64,000 nt of DNA from contig JAKVBI010000009.1 of NCBI GenBank assembly GCA_022447545.1, positions 21,091 through 85,090 of the forward strand, written 5' to 3'. The notes under the pieces are model-generated. The model was not told where the DNA came from and searched no databases. It saw only the letters and a program-made list of their open reading frames with translations. Made by a program: the position numbers and the translations under genes. Shown here piece after piece: positions 18,179 to 27,686 of the stretch (its first letter is position 1; each line of letters begins with the position of its first letter). The DNA is from Myxococcota bacterium. GTDB taxonomy: Bacteria > Myxococcota_A > UBA9160 > SMWR01.

Positions 18179-19395
18179 GCGAACTCGCCGTGGTGGACAT
18201 GAGTGATCGGGCCTTCTGGGACGATCCCTACCCGATTCTCAACGCTGCACGCGAACAGGCCGCCGTCGCGTTGACGCCAGGTGGGCAGAAACTCGTGCTG
18301 CGTCACGCCGAAGTCGAGGCGGCATTGCGCGATCCACGTATGCGTACCCTGGGCACCGGGCTGCTCCACAACGTGAAGGTGCACGACGGGCCTCTCTACG
18401 ACTGGTGGAAGCTCGTGATGTTTAACAACGATCCCCCGGAGCACACCCGGCTGCGCGGTCTCGTGGGGCGGGTCTTCACACCGCGTCGGGTGGAAGCCAT
18501 GCGTCCGCGCATCCACGCCATCGCTCGCGAGCTGCTGGAGCCCCACCTCCAGTGGGGCCAATTCGACGCCGTGTCGGACTTTGCCCATCGCCTGCCGAGC
18601 CAAGTGACCTGCGAGTTGCTGGGGGTTCCGTCCTCGTTGCACGGCTTCGTGGCCGACCGGACCACGGAACTCGGGCTGGTGTTCTCGGCCGTCATGCCGC
18701 CGGAGTTGCGGGCGCGTTGCGAAGCTGCGGTGGTGGACCTGCGCGACTGCGTGTCTGAACTGCTGAAGCAGCGCGAGCGTCGACCGAAGGAAGATCTGTT
18801 GTCGGACCTGATCGCCGCACGGGCCGAGGGAGACCGTCTCTCCGCCGAAGAGCAGGTGGCCATGGTGATCAATCTGCTGTTCGCCGGAAACGACACCACT
18901 CGGGGGCTGATCTCCATTGGCATCGGGTTGCTGGTCGCACATCCGGAGGCGCTCGAAGCTCTGCGCAATCAGCCCGAGCGGGTCGAGGCAGCCGTGGAGG
19001 AGGTTTTGCGCTTCGAGGCTCCGGTGCTCGGTAGTCTGCGTACGCCCAGCGAGCCTCTCGAGATTGACGGAGTCGCCTGTCGTCCCGGCGAGCCCATCAA
19101 TATGACCTTTCCCGCCGCGAACCGGGATCCGCGACGGTATCCCGATCCTGACCGCTTCGACATCACCCGCACGGATTCCCGGCCCCTGTCCTTCGGGTCC
19201 GGGCTTCACCATTGCCTGGGTGCGGCCCTCGCGCGGGCCGAGGCTGCCGAGGCGCTAAAGGCGGTGGCCCAGCTGTGCCCCGGGCTCGAGCTGGCGGGAG
19301 CGCCACCGCGCTTTGAGCCCTTCGCGTCGATCCGCCGCTTCGCCGAGTTGGCGCTTCGATTCGAACCCGTGGCAACCGCCCCTGCAGATTCCTGA
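18175..19395 (+). CDS. cytochrome P450 (soluble bacterial type)
   Basis: A 406-residue P450 without membrane anchor. I-helix oxygen-activation motif LLFAGNDTTRG, K-helix E-x2-R in VEEVLRFEAPVLGS, and heme loop FGSGLHHCLGAALAR with thiolate Cys347. The GTG at 18175 is coupled to the transporter by overlap; an ATG at 18199 (MSDRAFWDDPYP) is an alternative. The substrate is unknown; the resemblance is to bacterial P450s acting on steroids, terpenoids or fatty acids. Redox partners are not in the neighbourhood. Confidence 0.9.
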   Translation: MSELAVVDMSDRAFWDDPYPILNAAREQAAVALTPGGQKLVLRHAEVEAALRDPRMRTLGTGLLHNVKVHDGPLYDWWKLVMFNNDPPEHTRLRGLVGRVFTPRRVEAMRPRIHAIARELLEPHLQWGQFDAVSDFAHRLPSQVTCELLGVPSSLHGFVADRTTELGLVFSAVMPPELRARCEAAVVDLRDCVSELLKQRERRPKEDLLSDLIAARAEGDRLSAEEQVAMVINLLFAGNDTTRGLISIGIGLLVAHPEALEALRNQPERVEAAVEEVLRFEAPVLGSLRTPSEPLEIDGVACRPGEPINMTFPAANRDPRRYPDPDRFDITRTDSRPLSFGSGLHHCLGAALARAEAAEALKAVAQLCPGLELAGAPPRFEPFASIRRFAELALRFEPVATAPADS

Positions 19396-19691
19396 CCCGC
19401 CAGCGGAGTCCCGGGGTGTGCTGGGAGGCGTCACGGTGGGTGCTAGTCTCCAAGTGTGGTGTTCGGGCTACGCAAAAAACGGTGGTGGGCTGAGGGGCGT
19501 CGACAGTCCTTTCGGTGGCAGGACTCCGGGCAGGGTCCCTCTGGGAGGGCATTCGCGCCTACAATCGAGCTACGGGAATCGCTGCAGGGGCCGAGGCATT
19601 TCTCGTCTTCGCACTCGAGTCGCGAACCCGGGCCGGCTCCGGGCTCTCGGTCGGGAGACCTGGGAGCCCTGGAACATGCGGGAGAGATGCC
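19396..19691. other. 296-base gap between the P450 and macro-domain genes
   Basis: No gene is supported here. The macro-domain frame is open upstream through much of this stretch, but its residues (Gly/Arg/Ser-rich) look non-coding. The region probably carries the promoter of the macro-domain/heme operon; no clear -35/-10 pair is seen. GGAGAG lies just before the chosen GTG at 19692. Confidence 0.4.
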
Positions 19692-20249
19692 GTGACGCGC
19701 ATCCATGTGCGGGAGGGGGACGTGGCACTGGAACCCCTTGACGCGATCTTCAGTGCGGCCGAGGGCCGAATGGGCCAGCGCTCGGACCGAGTGCTCGAAC
19801 TCGAGCGAAGGGCGGGCCCGGAGTTCCAGGCCGAGTGTCGCGATCTGGCTCTCGTCGAACCCGGTGGAGCGGCTCTGACGGGCGCGGGCGATTTGACGGC
19901 CCGCTTCGTGGTGCATGTGGGTGTGGCCGACGCCAAGGGCTGTGTGACCCGGGAATCCGTGGGCGCTGCCCTGCGTGCGGGTCTGGAGTTGGCCAGCAGC
20001 CGCGGATGCGCGACGGTGGGGGTCGCTGCCTTGGGTAACGAAAGCGGCGAACTCAGTGCCCAGGATTGTGCGGAGAGTCTGATGGAAGTGGCCCGCGAGG
20101 TCGCCCGGTCCGGAACGGCCATCGAAGACCTCCATTTCATCCTGGAGGGCGAGCCTCTATTCCGGGTGTTCGAGATGGTTCGCGATGCCGCAAAAGTGGA
20201 AGAACAGATGAAGAAGCTACGCGATCGGCGGGGAGGCGCGTCGTCTTGA
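19692..20249 (+). CDS. macro-domain (ADP-ribose binding) protein
   Basis: A 185-residue macro-domain protein. Visible signatures: RIHVREGDVALEPLDAIFSAAEG (the GDI..VDAIVNAAN region), AALTGAGDLTARFVVHVGV (for the usual L..KYVIH strand), and CATVGVAALGNESGELSAQD (for the SIAFPALGTG loop). Family members bind or hydrolyse ADP-ribose or its derivatives. The Asn-Ala-Ala-Asn catalytic string is FSAAEG here, so hydrolase activity is doubtful. The GTG at 19692 follows GGAGAG. It overlaps ccsA/hemX by 4 bases (TTGA), making it the first gene of the heme operon; a metabolic reason is not obvious. Confidence 0.75.
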   Translation: MTRIHVREGDVALEPLDAIFSAAEGRMGQRSDRVLELERRAGPEFQAECRDLALVEPGGAALTGAGDLTARFVVHVGVADAKGCVTRESVGAALRAGLELASSRGCATVGVAALGNESGELSAQDCAESLMEVAREVARSGTAIEDLHFILEGEPLFRVFEMVRDAAKVEEQMKKLRDRRGGASS

Positions 20250-21040
20250 TCACGATGCTCGATCAACTCGCCGCCGCCATTTATCTGACGGCGCTCCTGG
20301 TCGCGGCGCTCGCCTACGCGTTGCCCCGACCCGTGCTGCTGCGCGTCTCGGTGGGGTTCCTGGTTCTGGGAGCCGTCGTCCACCTGGCGACCTTCAGCTT
20401 GTTCCACACGGCGGACCCACCGATTCCACTCACCGACCTCCCCGCGGCCATCTCGTTCATGTGTTGGATCGCCGTGGTCTTCAGTCTGATCCTCATGTCG
20501 CGTGTGCGCCTGGAGGCCTTGATCCTGTTGGTCGCCCCCATTGCCTTTCTGGGCACCTTCTTCGCCGCTTTGCAGATGGGGAACCCGGCACCGGCCACGA
20601 CCCAGGGCAGTGGTTCCTGGCCCCACGTTCACGTTCTGCTCGGTGGCGCAGGGCTGGCGCTGCTGGGTGTGTCGGGTTTGGCGGGCATCTTGTTCGTGAT
20701 CGAGTACCGGAACCTCAAGAACCGCAGGCTCGTAGAGCGAACGGTCCGGCTTCCCTCCCTTGAAGCGCTCGACCAGGTCAACCGTGTTTCCCTGCTGCTG
20801 GGGTTCCCGCTCATCACTCTGGGGGTCGTGAGCGGTATGCTCTGGCTCTCCAGCGTTCACGATTCATTCTGGACCGGAAGCCTTCATGAGACGTTCTCCC
20901 TGATGGCGTGGATGGTCTACGCGATCCTGCTGGGAGCGCGTTTCGCTCTGGGCCAGAGCGCCCGCCGTGCGGCGGTGAGTGCCGTGGCCGGCTTCTTGTT
21001 TCTGTTCTTTTCGGTGGTGGTGGTCGAGGTGATCGCGTGA
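20246..21040 (+). CDS. CcsA/HemX-type cytochrome c assembly protein
   Basis: A 264-residue polytopic protein with about eight spans. The heme-handling tryptophan-type region is SGSWPHVHVLLGGAGLALLG, with a second conserved part GMLWLSSVHDSFWTGSLHETFSLMAWMVY; histidines in both lie next to membrane spans as in CcsA/HemX. The TTG at 20246 overlaps the preceding stop; an ATG at 20255 is an alternative. In Geobacter-like bacteria this gene precedes hemA, as here. Role: heme export/cytochrome c maturation or control of HemA level. Confidence 0.8.
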   Translation: MITMLDQLAAAIYLTALLVAALAYALPRPVLLRVSVGFLVLGAVVHLATFSLFHTADPPIPLTDLPAAISFMCWIAVVFSLILMSRVRLEALILLVAPIAFLGTFFAALQMGNPAPATTQGSGSWPHVHVLLGGAGLALLGVSGLAGILFVIEYRNLKNRRLVERTVRLPSLEALDQVNRVSLLLGFPLITLGVVSGMLWLSSVHDSFWTGSLHETFSLMAWMVYAILLGARFALGQSARRAAVSAVAGFLFLFFSVVVVEVIA

Positions 21041-22323
21041 AGGTGTTGCTGGTGGGCATGAACCACAACACGGCGCCGGTGGAAGTGCGCGAGCGTATTT
21101 TTATCGATGACCCGGCGCCCCTTCTCCAGAAGTTGAAGCACGACCCCGACATCGAAGAGGTCGTGCTCCTTTCCACCTGCAATCGCACGGAAATTCTGGT
21201 GGGTACCCGGTCTGTGGATGCGGCTCGCGTGCGGCTTCATTCATTCATCGCCAACGACATGCCGAGCGAGCGGCCTATCCAGGGCGTGGAGGACTACCTC
21301 TACGAGTACATCGACGGGGAGGCCATGGGGCATTTGATGCGCGTGGCGTCTTCTCTCGACTCCATGGTGGTGGGTGAACCTCAGATCGCGGGTCAATCCA
21401 AGGATGCCTACGCGGCGGCGGTGGAAGCAGGCTCGTGTGGTCCGATCCTCAGCCGGCTCTTTCAGACGGCTTTCACCGCGGCCAAACGGGTGCGCACTGA
21501 GACTCAGATCGCCGAGCGTCCGGTGTCCGTGGCCCGGGTTGGAGTCTCTCTGGCGAGTCAGATCTTCGAGAGCCTCGAGGGCAAGCAGGCCCTGATGATT
21601 GGTGCGGGCGAGATGATCGAACTGGCCATGAAAAGCCTGCGCGGCGCGGGCCTGAGTTCGCTGGCCGTGGCGAATCGAACCGTTGCCAACGCCGAGGCCT
21701 TGGCCGAGGACCTCGGAGGGTCCGCTCACGGGTTGGATGAATTGCCCGAGTTGCTCGAGCGAGCCGATATCGTGCTCAGCTGCATCGGGACCGACCGCCC
21801 CGTGCTCACTCGTGAACAGTACGACGCCACGGTGGAACGCCACCGAAACCGGCCGATTTTTGTGATCGATCTGGGTGTACCCCGGAACGTCGATCCCGAA
21901 CTCGCAGAACTCGACAACGTCTTCCTTTACGATATCGATGACCTCGGAGAGATCGCCCGGGCCAATACCGGCCGGAGGAAGCGCGAGACCGAACGGGCCG
22001 AGCAGATCATCGAGGAGGAGCGCCAGCGGTTGGAAGGTTGGTTCGTGGCGCTGCGAGCAGCGCCGACCATCAAGACCCTTCGCGCCCGGGTGGAGGAGAT
22101 TCGCAATCGCGAGATCGATCGAGCCATCCAGCGCTCGAAGTTCGATCCCTCCGAGCGGGAAGAACTCGACGCGATCACCCGATCCATCGTCAACAAGATT
22201 CTCCACGCACCGATGACGACACTGAAGCGCGAAGCCGAGCGGGAGGAGGGCCTCGCCTACCTCGAGGCCGCTCGCGTACTGTTTGCCATCGACGACGAAG
22301 ACGAGTCGGACGAGGACGACTGA
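21037..22323 (+). CDS. hemA: glutamyl-tRNA reductase HemA
   Basis: A 428-residue HemA, the first committed step of C5-pathway tetrapyrrole synthesis. Catalytic Cys lies in LLSTCNRTEI, with GMNHNTAPVEVRE at the N-terminus, SSLDSMVVGEPQIAGQ, the NADPH-binding domain (LMIGAGEMIELAMKSL) and the dimerisation spine at the C-terminus. The end is unusually acidic (DDEDESDEDD). The GTG at 21037 overlaps the preceding stop (GTGA). Confidence 0.97.
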   Translation: MKVLLVGMNHNTAPVEVRERIFIDDPAPLLQKLKHDPDIEEVVLLSTCNRTEILVGTRSVDAARVRLHSFIANDMPSERPIQGVEDYLYEYIDGEAMGHLMRVASSLDSMVVGEPQIAGQSKDAYAAAVEAGSCGPILSRLFQTAFTAAKRVRTETQIAERPVSVARVGVSLASQIFESLEGKQALMIGAGEMIELAMKSLRGAGLSSLAVANRTVANAEALAEDLGGSAHGLDELPELLERADIVLSCIGTDRPVLTREQYDATVERHRNRPIFVIDLGVPRNVDPELAELDNVFLYDIDDLGEIARANTGRRKRETERAEQIIEEERQRLEGWFVALRAAPTIKTLRARVEEIRNREIDRAIQRSKFDPSEREELDAITRSIVNKILHAPMTTLKREAEREEGLAYLEAARVLFAIDDEDESDEDD

Positions 22324-22328
22324 GCTGC

Positions 22329-23258
22329 ATGCGGACTCTTCGAATCGCCACACGCGCCAGTGATCTGGCCCTAGCACAGGCCCGCTTCGTAGCGTCGCTG
22401 CTCGAGGAGCGGCTGGAGGTGTCGACGGCACTGGTTTCGATGACCACCACGGGGGACCGCCTGGCGGGTCCACTGTCCGAAGCGGGTGGGAAGGGCCTGT
22501 TCATCAAGGAGGTCGAAGAGTCACTTCTGGAAGGGACTGCGGATCTGGCCGTGCACTCGGCCAAAGATCTACCCGCTGTGATCCATTCCGATCTCGAGTT
22601 GTGTGCCTTCCCTGAGCGCGCGGATCCGCGCGATGCCCTGGTGGCTCGATCACCGGGAGCAACCCTGGCGGATCTGCCCCGGGGTGCGCGCGTCGGTACT
22701 GGGAGCGTGCGCCGAACCGCCCAGTTGCTGCGTGCGCGTCCAGACCTGACGGTGGTGCCGCTGCGCGGCAATGTGCCCACGCGTTTGCGCAAACTCGAAG
22801 AGGAGAATCTCGACGCGGTGATCCTGGCGTGTGCGGGCCTCGAACGCCTGGATTGCGCGGACCGCATCAGTGAACGCATCTCGCCCGATGTACTCCTACC
22901 CGCGGTGACTCAAGGGGTGCTGGCGCTGGAAACACGGCGAGGCGATCCGGACACGCGCGGGGTCGGGGATCTCGACGACGCCATGGTGTCCGCAGCGGTA
23001 AGCGCCGAGCGGGGGTTCCTGGTGCGCGTGGGCGGAGACTGTGGCGTTCCCATGGCCGCTCATGCGGAGCACGGGGGCGCAGGTCTGCTGCGTGTTCGGG
23101 GGCTCGTCATTTCTCCCGACGGTCGAGAGGTCGCCGAGGCGGAACGGGAAGTTCCGGTCTCGGAAGCCGAAGCGTGCGGCCGGGCGGTGGCGGAGCTCGT
23201 ACTCGACGCGGGCGGCCAGGAGATCCTGGATGGTTTGCCTGGGGTGTCCCCCGCGTGA
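22329..23258 (+). CDS. hemC: porphobilinogen deaminase HemC
   Basis: A 309-residue hydroxymethylbilane synthase. Seen: RIATRASDLALAQA, the flexible loop TTGDR, GGKGLFIKEVEESLLEG, the catalytic Asp in AVHSAKDLPA, GTGSVRRTAQL, LRGNVPTRLRKL, and the dipyrromethane-cofactor Cys in RVGGDCGVPMAAHAE. It starts five bases after hemA ends and overlaps the next gene by 4 bases. Confidence 0.97.
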   Translation: MRTLRIATRASDLALAQARFVASLLEERLEVSTALVSMTTTGDRLAGPLSEAGGKGLFIKEVEESLLEGTADLAVHSAKDLPAVIHSDLELCAFPERADPRDALVARSPGATLADLPRGARVGTGSVRRTAQLLRARPDLTVVPLRGNVPTRLRKLEEENLDAVILACAGLERLDCADRISERISPDVLLPAVTQGVLALETRRGDPDTRGVGDLDDAMVSAAVSAERGFLVRVGGDCGVPMAAHAEHGGAGLLRVRGLVISPDGREVAEAEREVPVSEAEACGRAVAELVLDAGGQEILDGLPGVSPA

Positions 23259-24820
23259 CCCGGGCCGGCAAGGTCTTCCTGGTGGGAAGTGGTCCCGGTG
23301 ATCCGGAGCTGCTTACACTGCGTGGCGCCGCGGTTCTGCGTACCGCCGACGTGGTGATCTACGACGCGCTCGTCAATCCGGAGCTGTTGGATCTCGCGCC
23401 GCCCCAGGCTGAACGGATTGATGTGGGGAAGCGCGGCCACGATACGCCGACGCGGCCCCAGCCCGAAATCACCGAGTTGATCCTGGCTCACGCGTGTAGG
23501 GGTTCCCAGGTCGTTCGGCTCAAGGGCGGCGACCCCTTCGTGTTCGGACGTGGAGGGGAGGAGGCCTCAGCCTGTCGGGAGGTCGGGATCGACTTCGAGG
23601 TCGTGCCCGGGGTGTCCTCGGTCATGGCGGTGCCCGCCTACGCGGGTATCCCGGTCACGGATCGGCGGCACTCGGCTTCTTTTGCAGTCGTTACCGGTCA
23701 CAAGGATCCGACGCGCGTGAGCGAGGAAACGCGTTGGGATCTACTCGGCCAAGCCGTGGACACCCTGTTGATCGTAATGGGCATGAACAACCTCGATGCC
23801 ATCATCCAACGCGTCATCGATGGTGGGCTGTCGGCGGATACGCCGGCCGCGGTGGTGATGAACGGTACCCGCCCCGAGCAGCGGTGTGTCGAGGCCCCCC
23901 TGTCCGAGCTGGCGGCCAGCGTTCGCGCCGAGGGACTGGGGGCGCCCGCCGTCATCGTGATCGGGAACGTCGTCAAGCTGCGTGATTCCCTGGACTGGTT
24001 CGAGAGAAAGCCCTTGTTTGGCATGCGGGTTCTCGTGACCCGCGCAGCGGACCAGGCGGCGTCGTTGGTGGACGCTCTGCGCGAGGTCGGCGCCGAACCG
24101 GTTCGGGTGCCCATGATTCGATTGCTTCCACCGGACGACTTCCGGGAGGTGGACGCAGCCCTGGACCAGATCGGCGAATACGACGTACTGTTGTTCACCA
24201 GCGCCAACACGGTGCGGTTTTTCGCGCAACGTTCCCAACAGCGGCAGGTCGACCTGGCCATTTCGGGCGCGCGGGTGGTCTGTATCGGTCCGCGCACCGC
24301 TGAGGCGGCGGTGGAGCAGGGGCTTCCGGTCAACGGCATTCCAGTGGGCCGTTTCGATGCCGAGGCCATTCTGGATGAACTCGCACCTCTGGGTCTCGAG
24401 GCGGGTGATCGCGTGCTGTTGCCTCGCTCAAATCGGGCTCGTGAGGTACTGCCCGAGGGGCTGCGTGCCCAGGGTGTTCACGTGGATGCCGTCACCGTCT
24501 ATCGAAACGTGGCTCCCGATGTGAGCCGAGAAGACCTTCGTGGGCAACTGCTACGGGGTGAACTGCAGGCACTGACGTTCACGAGCCCATCGACAGTGAG
24601 TCACTTTGTCGATCTGCTGGATGAGCCGGCCCTCCAGGCAGCGCGACGTTGTCTGGTGGCCGGGATCGGACGGGTGACGGCCGATGCGCTTTCTCGGGCG
24701 GGGCTCGAGCCCGACGTGGTTCCAGAGCGCTCGGGAGCCCGCGAACTCGTGGAGGCTCTGGTGGAACGCGTTTCTGGTGACGATCGACCGGACCCGGAAG
24801 GCCGGAATTCAGTAGGGTAG
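23255..24820 (+). CDS. cobA-hemD: CobA-HemD fusion: uroporphyrinogen-III methyltransferase / uroporphyrinogen-III synthase
   Basis: A 521-residue bifunctional enzyme. Residues about 1-250 are SUMT (CobA): [54 protein letters not shown]. Residues about 255-510 are Hem[62 protein letters not shown]. It closes uroporphyrinogen III and diverts part of it to precorrin-2 (siroheme/B12). The GTG at 23255 overlaps the hemC stop. The fusion is common in clostridia and Geobacter-like bacteria. Confidence 0.96.
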   Translation: MTRAGKVFLVGSGPGDPELLTLRGAAVLRTADVVIYDALVNPELLDLAPPQAERIDVGKRGHDTPTRPQPEITELILAHACRGSQVVRLKGGDPFVFGRGGEEASACREVGIDFEVVPGVSSVMAVPAYAGIPVTDRRHSASFAVVTGHKDPTRVSEETRWDLLGQAVDTLLIVMGMNNLDAIIQRVIDGGLSADTPAAVVMNGTRPEQRCVEAPLSELAASVRAEGLGAPAVIVIGNVVKLRDSLDWFERKPLFGMRVLVTRAADQAASLVDALREVGAEPVRVPMIRLLPPDDFREVDAALDQIGEYDVLLFTSANTVRFFAQRSQQRQVDLAISGARVVCIGPRTAEAAVEQGLPVNGIPVGRFDAEAILDELAPLGLEAGDRVLLPRSNRAREVLPEGLRAQGVHVDAVTVYRNVAPDVSREDLRGQLLRGELQALTFTSPSTVSHFVDLLDEPALQAARRCLVAGIGRVTADALSRAGLEPDVVPERSGARELVEALVERVSGDDRPDPEGRNSVG

Positions 24821-24824
24821 GGGG

Positions 24825-25796
24825 ATGGGTTTTCCGCAAACGAGAATGAGGCGACTGCGCCGAACCGGCACCCTGCGCCGTATGGCCCGTGAGACCGTCG
24901 TGCAGCGTGACGACCTGATCCTGCCGCTTTTCATTGTCGAGGGCAGTGGGGTACGCGATCCAGTGGCCTCCATGCCGGGGGTCGAACGCTACTCGGTAGA
25001 TGTCTTGCGGGACGAGGCCAAGGCGGTCCAGGACCTCGGCATCCCGGCGGTGATCTTGTTCGGAGTTCCCGAGGAAAAGGACGCTCGCGGGTCGGGGGCC
25101 GACGCAGCTGACGGTATTGCCCAGCGCGCCGTGGAGACGGTGAAGGCGGCGGCACCCGACCTCGTAGTGATGACCGATGTCTGCCTGTGCGAGTACACCG
25201 ACCATGGCCACTGCGGGATCGTCGACGATGAGCAGGTGTCCAATGATCCGTCGGTTCAGCGGCTGGCGCAGTCTGCTCTTTCCCATGCGCGAGCGGGTGC
25301 GGACGTCGTCGCGCCCTCGGACATGATGGATGGCCGGGTCGAAGCCATCCGCGGCCTTCTGGACTCGCAGGGCTTCGAGGACGTGGTGCTCTTGTCCTAC
25401 GCGGCGAAATTCGCGAGTGCGTATTACGGACCCTTCCGTGATGCCGCAGAGAGCACGCCCAGTTTCGGCGATCGGCGTAGTTACCAGATGGATCCGCCCA
25501 ACCGCCGCGAGGCGCTGCGCGAGATGAAGCTCGACCTTGCCGAAGGGGCCGATGCACTGATGGTCAAACCTGCGCTTCCCTATCTGGACATCGTTTCCGA
25601 TGCACGCAGAGAATTTGACGTTCCGATCGCCGCCTATCACGTGTCCGGTGAGTACGCGATGATCCACGCGGCGGCCGAGCGTGGGTGGATCGATGGGGAG
25701 CGTGCCATGGACGAGGCCCTCGTGGCCATCAAGCGCGCGGGGGCGGACTGGATTCTCACCTATGCGGCTCGCGACGTGGCCGCTCGCCTCGGCTAG
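24825..25796 (+). CDS. hemB: porphobilinogen synthase HemB
   Basis: A 323-residue 5-aminolevulinate dehydratase. The metal-binding cysteine segment [14 protein letters not shown] is present, so it is predicted to be zinc-dependent; Schiff-base lysines lie in [17 protein letters not shown] and [13 protein letters not shown]; and [15 protein letters not shown] is near the end. It starts four bases after cobA-hemD and completes the set hemA-C-D-B in one operon. hemL is not in the window. Confidence 0.97.
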   Translation: MGFPQTRMRRLRRTGTLRRMARETVVQRDDLILPLFIVEGSGVRDPVASMPGVERYSVDVLRDEAKAVQDLGIPAVILFGVPEEKDARGSGADAADGIAQRAVETVKAAAPDLVVMTDVCLCEYTDHGHCGIVDDEQVSNDPSVQRLAQSALSHARAGADVVAPSDMMDGRVEAIRGLLDSQGFEDVVLLSYAAKFASAYYGPFRDAAESTPSFGDRRSYQMDPPNRREALREMKLDLAEGADALMVKPALPYLDIVSDARREFDVPIAAYHVSGEYAMIHAAAERGWIDGERAMDEALVAIKRAGADWILTYAARDVAARLG

Positions 25797-25803
25797 CGGC
25801 GCC

Positions 25804-25998
25804 ATGGCAGTCGTCTACAAGGTGGTTGAACTCTCCACCGTGACCGATGAGGAAATCGAGGCTGTCCTCAACTGGTGGACGCCTCGAGGCTGGACGTTGG
25901 ATGGTATTCGGTTTGCCATGAGCGAAGCTTCGAAACGCCCGTCCATGGCCTTCGTCACGTTTACCCGCGAAGAGAACGCCGAGACCGAGAAACAGTGA
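25804..25998 (+). CDS. small DUF4177-like protein
   Basis: A 64-residue protein starting YKVVELSTVTDEEIEAVLNW and continuing TPRGWTLDGIRFAMSEAS and MAFVTFTRE, the beta-alpha-beta pattern of DUF4177-type proteins. It lies 7 bases after hemB and 7 bases before the transporter gene, so it is probably co-transcribed with the heme operon. Function unknown. It is intact, with plausible coding composition. Confidence 0.7.
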   Translation: MAVVYKVVELSTVTDEEIEAVLNWWTPRGWTLDGIRFAMSEASKRPSMAFVTFTREENAETEKQ

Positions 25999-26005
25999 AT
26001 CTGCC

Positions 26006-27349
26006 ATGACGGAACCTCGGTCCGGCGGCAGGATCGGCATCGATCCCCTCACCCTGTACGCCCTGCCCATGGTGGGGGTGAACTTTTCTCTGGTTCTCCT
26101 GCTGTCCTACATCACCAAGTACTCGGTAGATGTGCTCTTTATCGCGCCAGCAGCGATCGGCGCCATTTTGGGCGCCGGCAGGATCTGGGACGCGATCACA
26201 GACCCCATGGCGGGGTATTGGAGTGATCGGACGCGTTCGCCCATGGGCCGTCGGCGGCCTTGGTTGATCGCGTCTGCACTACCCATCGCGGCTTTTAGTG
26301 TCATGGCCTGGAGCCCTCCCCAGGGACTCGAAGGGACCTGGCTTTTGGTCTGGATGGCCGTGGCGATCTTCGGATTCAGTGCGGCGGTAACGGTGTTCCT
26401 GGTTCCCCATCAGGCACTGGGCGCCGAGTTGAGTGCGGACTACCACCAGCGAACCGGGATCTTTGCGAGACGTCAGCAGTTCGGTGTGGTGGGGATGATG
26501 TTGGCCCTGGTGGGTGGGATCTCACTGCTCTCCACCGCTGAAGATCCGCGTCGGGTTGCCTGGCTGGTGTCACTGGCGGCCGCTGGTGTGTGCATCCTTA
26601 CCATCGTGCCCTGTTCGTTGAAGCTCAGGGAACGTTTGGACTATCGCGACCGGGGCGGCCGCAGTGGAGCAGGCACAGTACGCGACGTGCTGCGCAACCC
26701 GCACGCTCGCCGGCTCTATTCCATGATCTTCGTGGAACACATGGGGGCGGGCACGTCCATGGTGCTCTCTCCCTTCTTGATGGCCTACGTGCTGGGCATG
26801 CCGGAGATGACGGGTCTGATCTTCGTTCCCTACACCGGAGTGCAGCTTCTTTCGATCCCGCTGTGGTCACGGCTGTCCGGCCAGATCGGCAAGAAGGCCA
26901 CCTGGCTCTGGGCCATGGGCTTGGGGGTGCTCGGTTACGCGACGATCTTCGGCGTGGGCGAGGGGGATTTGTGGCTGATGTTTCTGGCCGTGAGCCTGAC
27001 CGGGGCTTCGAGTGCCGGCGGGACGGTGATGGGATCGTCGATCCTGGCCGATGTGGTCGACTATGACGAAGCCGAGACGGGCGAGCGCAAGGAGGGCGCC
27101 TACTACTCGCTCTACAACTTTCTCTACAAGGGCTCCGGCGGAGTCATGGCCATGATCGCCGGAGCGGCCCTTCAAGCCGTGGGCTTCGTGCCCAATCAGG
27201 AGCAGACACCGGAGACCCTGTTCACGATCAGTGCCCTCATGAGCTTCGTTCCCATCGTGTGTATCGTGGTCGGTGCCTTGATCTTCACACGCTTTCGCCT
27301 CACCGAGGCGGAGCACGCCGCGATCCGGCGCGAACTCGACCCCTCCTGA
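26006..27349 (+). CDS. GPH-family (MFS) sodium/proton symporter
   Basis: A 447-residue transporter with about twelve membrane spans. The loop 2-3 motif WDAITDPMAGYWSDRTRS followed by PMGRRRPWL is diagnostic of the glycoside-pentoside-hexuronide:cation symporter family, as is ADVVDYDEAETGERKEGAYY in the second half. The substrate is not predictable; members import sugars or glycosides, and many proteobacterial ones have unknown cargo. It follows the small gene by 7 bases but is functionally separate from heme synthesis. Confidence 0.85.
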   Translation: MTEPRSGGRIGIDPLTLYALPMVGVNFSLVLLLSYITKYSVDVLFIAPAAIGAILGAGRIWDAITDPMAGYWSDRTRSPMGRRRPWLIASALPIAAFSVMAWSPPQGLEGTWLLVWMAVAIFGFSAAVTVFLVPHQALGAELSADYHQRTGIFARRQQFGVVGMMLALVGGISLLSTAEDPRRVAWLVSLAAAGVCILTIVPCSLKLRERLDYRDRGGRSGAGTVRDVLRNPHARRLYSMIFVEHMGAGTSMVLSPFLMAYVLGMPEMTGLIFVPYTGVQLLSIPLWSRLSGQIGKKATWLWAMGLGVLGYATIFGVGEGDLWLMFLAVSLTGASSAGGTVMGSSILADVVDYDEAETGERKEGAYYSLYNFLYKGSGGVMAMIAGAALQAVGFVPNQEQTPETLFTISALMSFVPIVCIVVGALIFTRFRLTEAEHAAIRRELDPS

Positions 27350-27686
27350 GGATCCCTGGGAAGGGCGCGCCCGTGGCTCCGGGTGTCGGCTCTTCAAGAT
27401 GTCACGGCGCTACGGCGTCCATCGTGTCGAAGCCGACGGGTGGATACACCCCGACTACGAGATGTTCGTGCATCCCGTAACCAAATTCTCTGGAATCGAG
27501 ATCGTCGCGGGCGAAGCATTCGTCGGATTCGACGCTCGGAGTGGGGGACATACCCCGGGGCAATTCGCGGTAGAATCAGCGTCAGGGGCTTGGAACACCA
27601 CCTGCCGGTGAATTCACGTTCCGAGTTTTTCGCAGCCCGCGTTTCGGCGGAAGCGTCGAGAACGCATCAACCTTGGGGACCGGGCC
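27350..27686. other. 337-base gap before the nitronate monooxygenase
   Basis: A 70-codon frame starting at an ATG at 27399 lies here but has no ribosome-binding site and no recognisable similarity, so I do not call it. No strong promoter, terminator or repeat was found. It separates two plus-strand transcription units. Confidence 0.4.

Noticed and set aside
27399-27611. 70-codon frame between the GPH symporter and nitronate monooxygenase
   Set aside because: No ribosome-binding site and no similarity that I can recognise; composition is not clearly coding.
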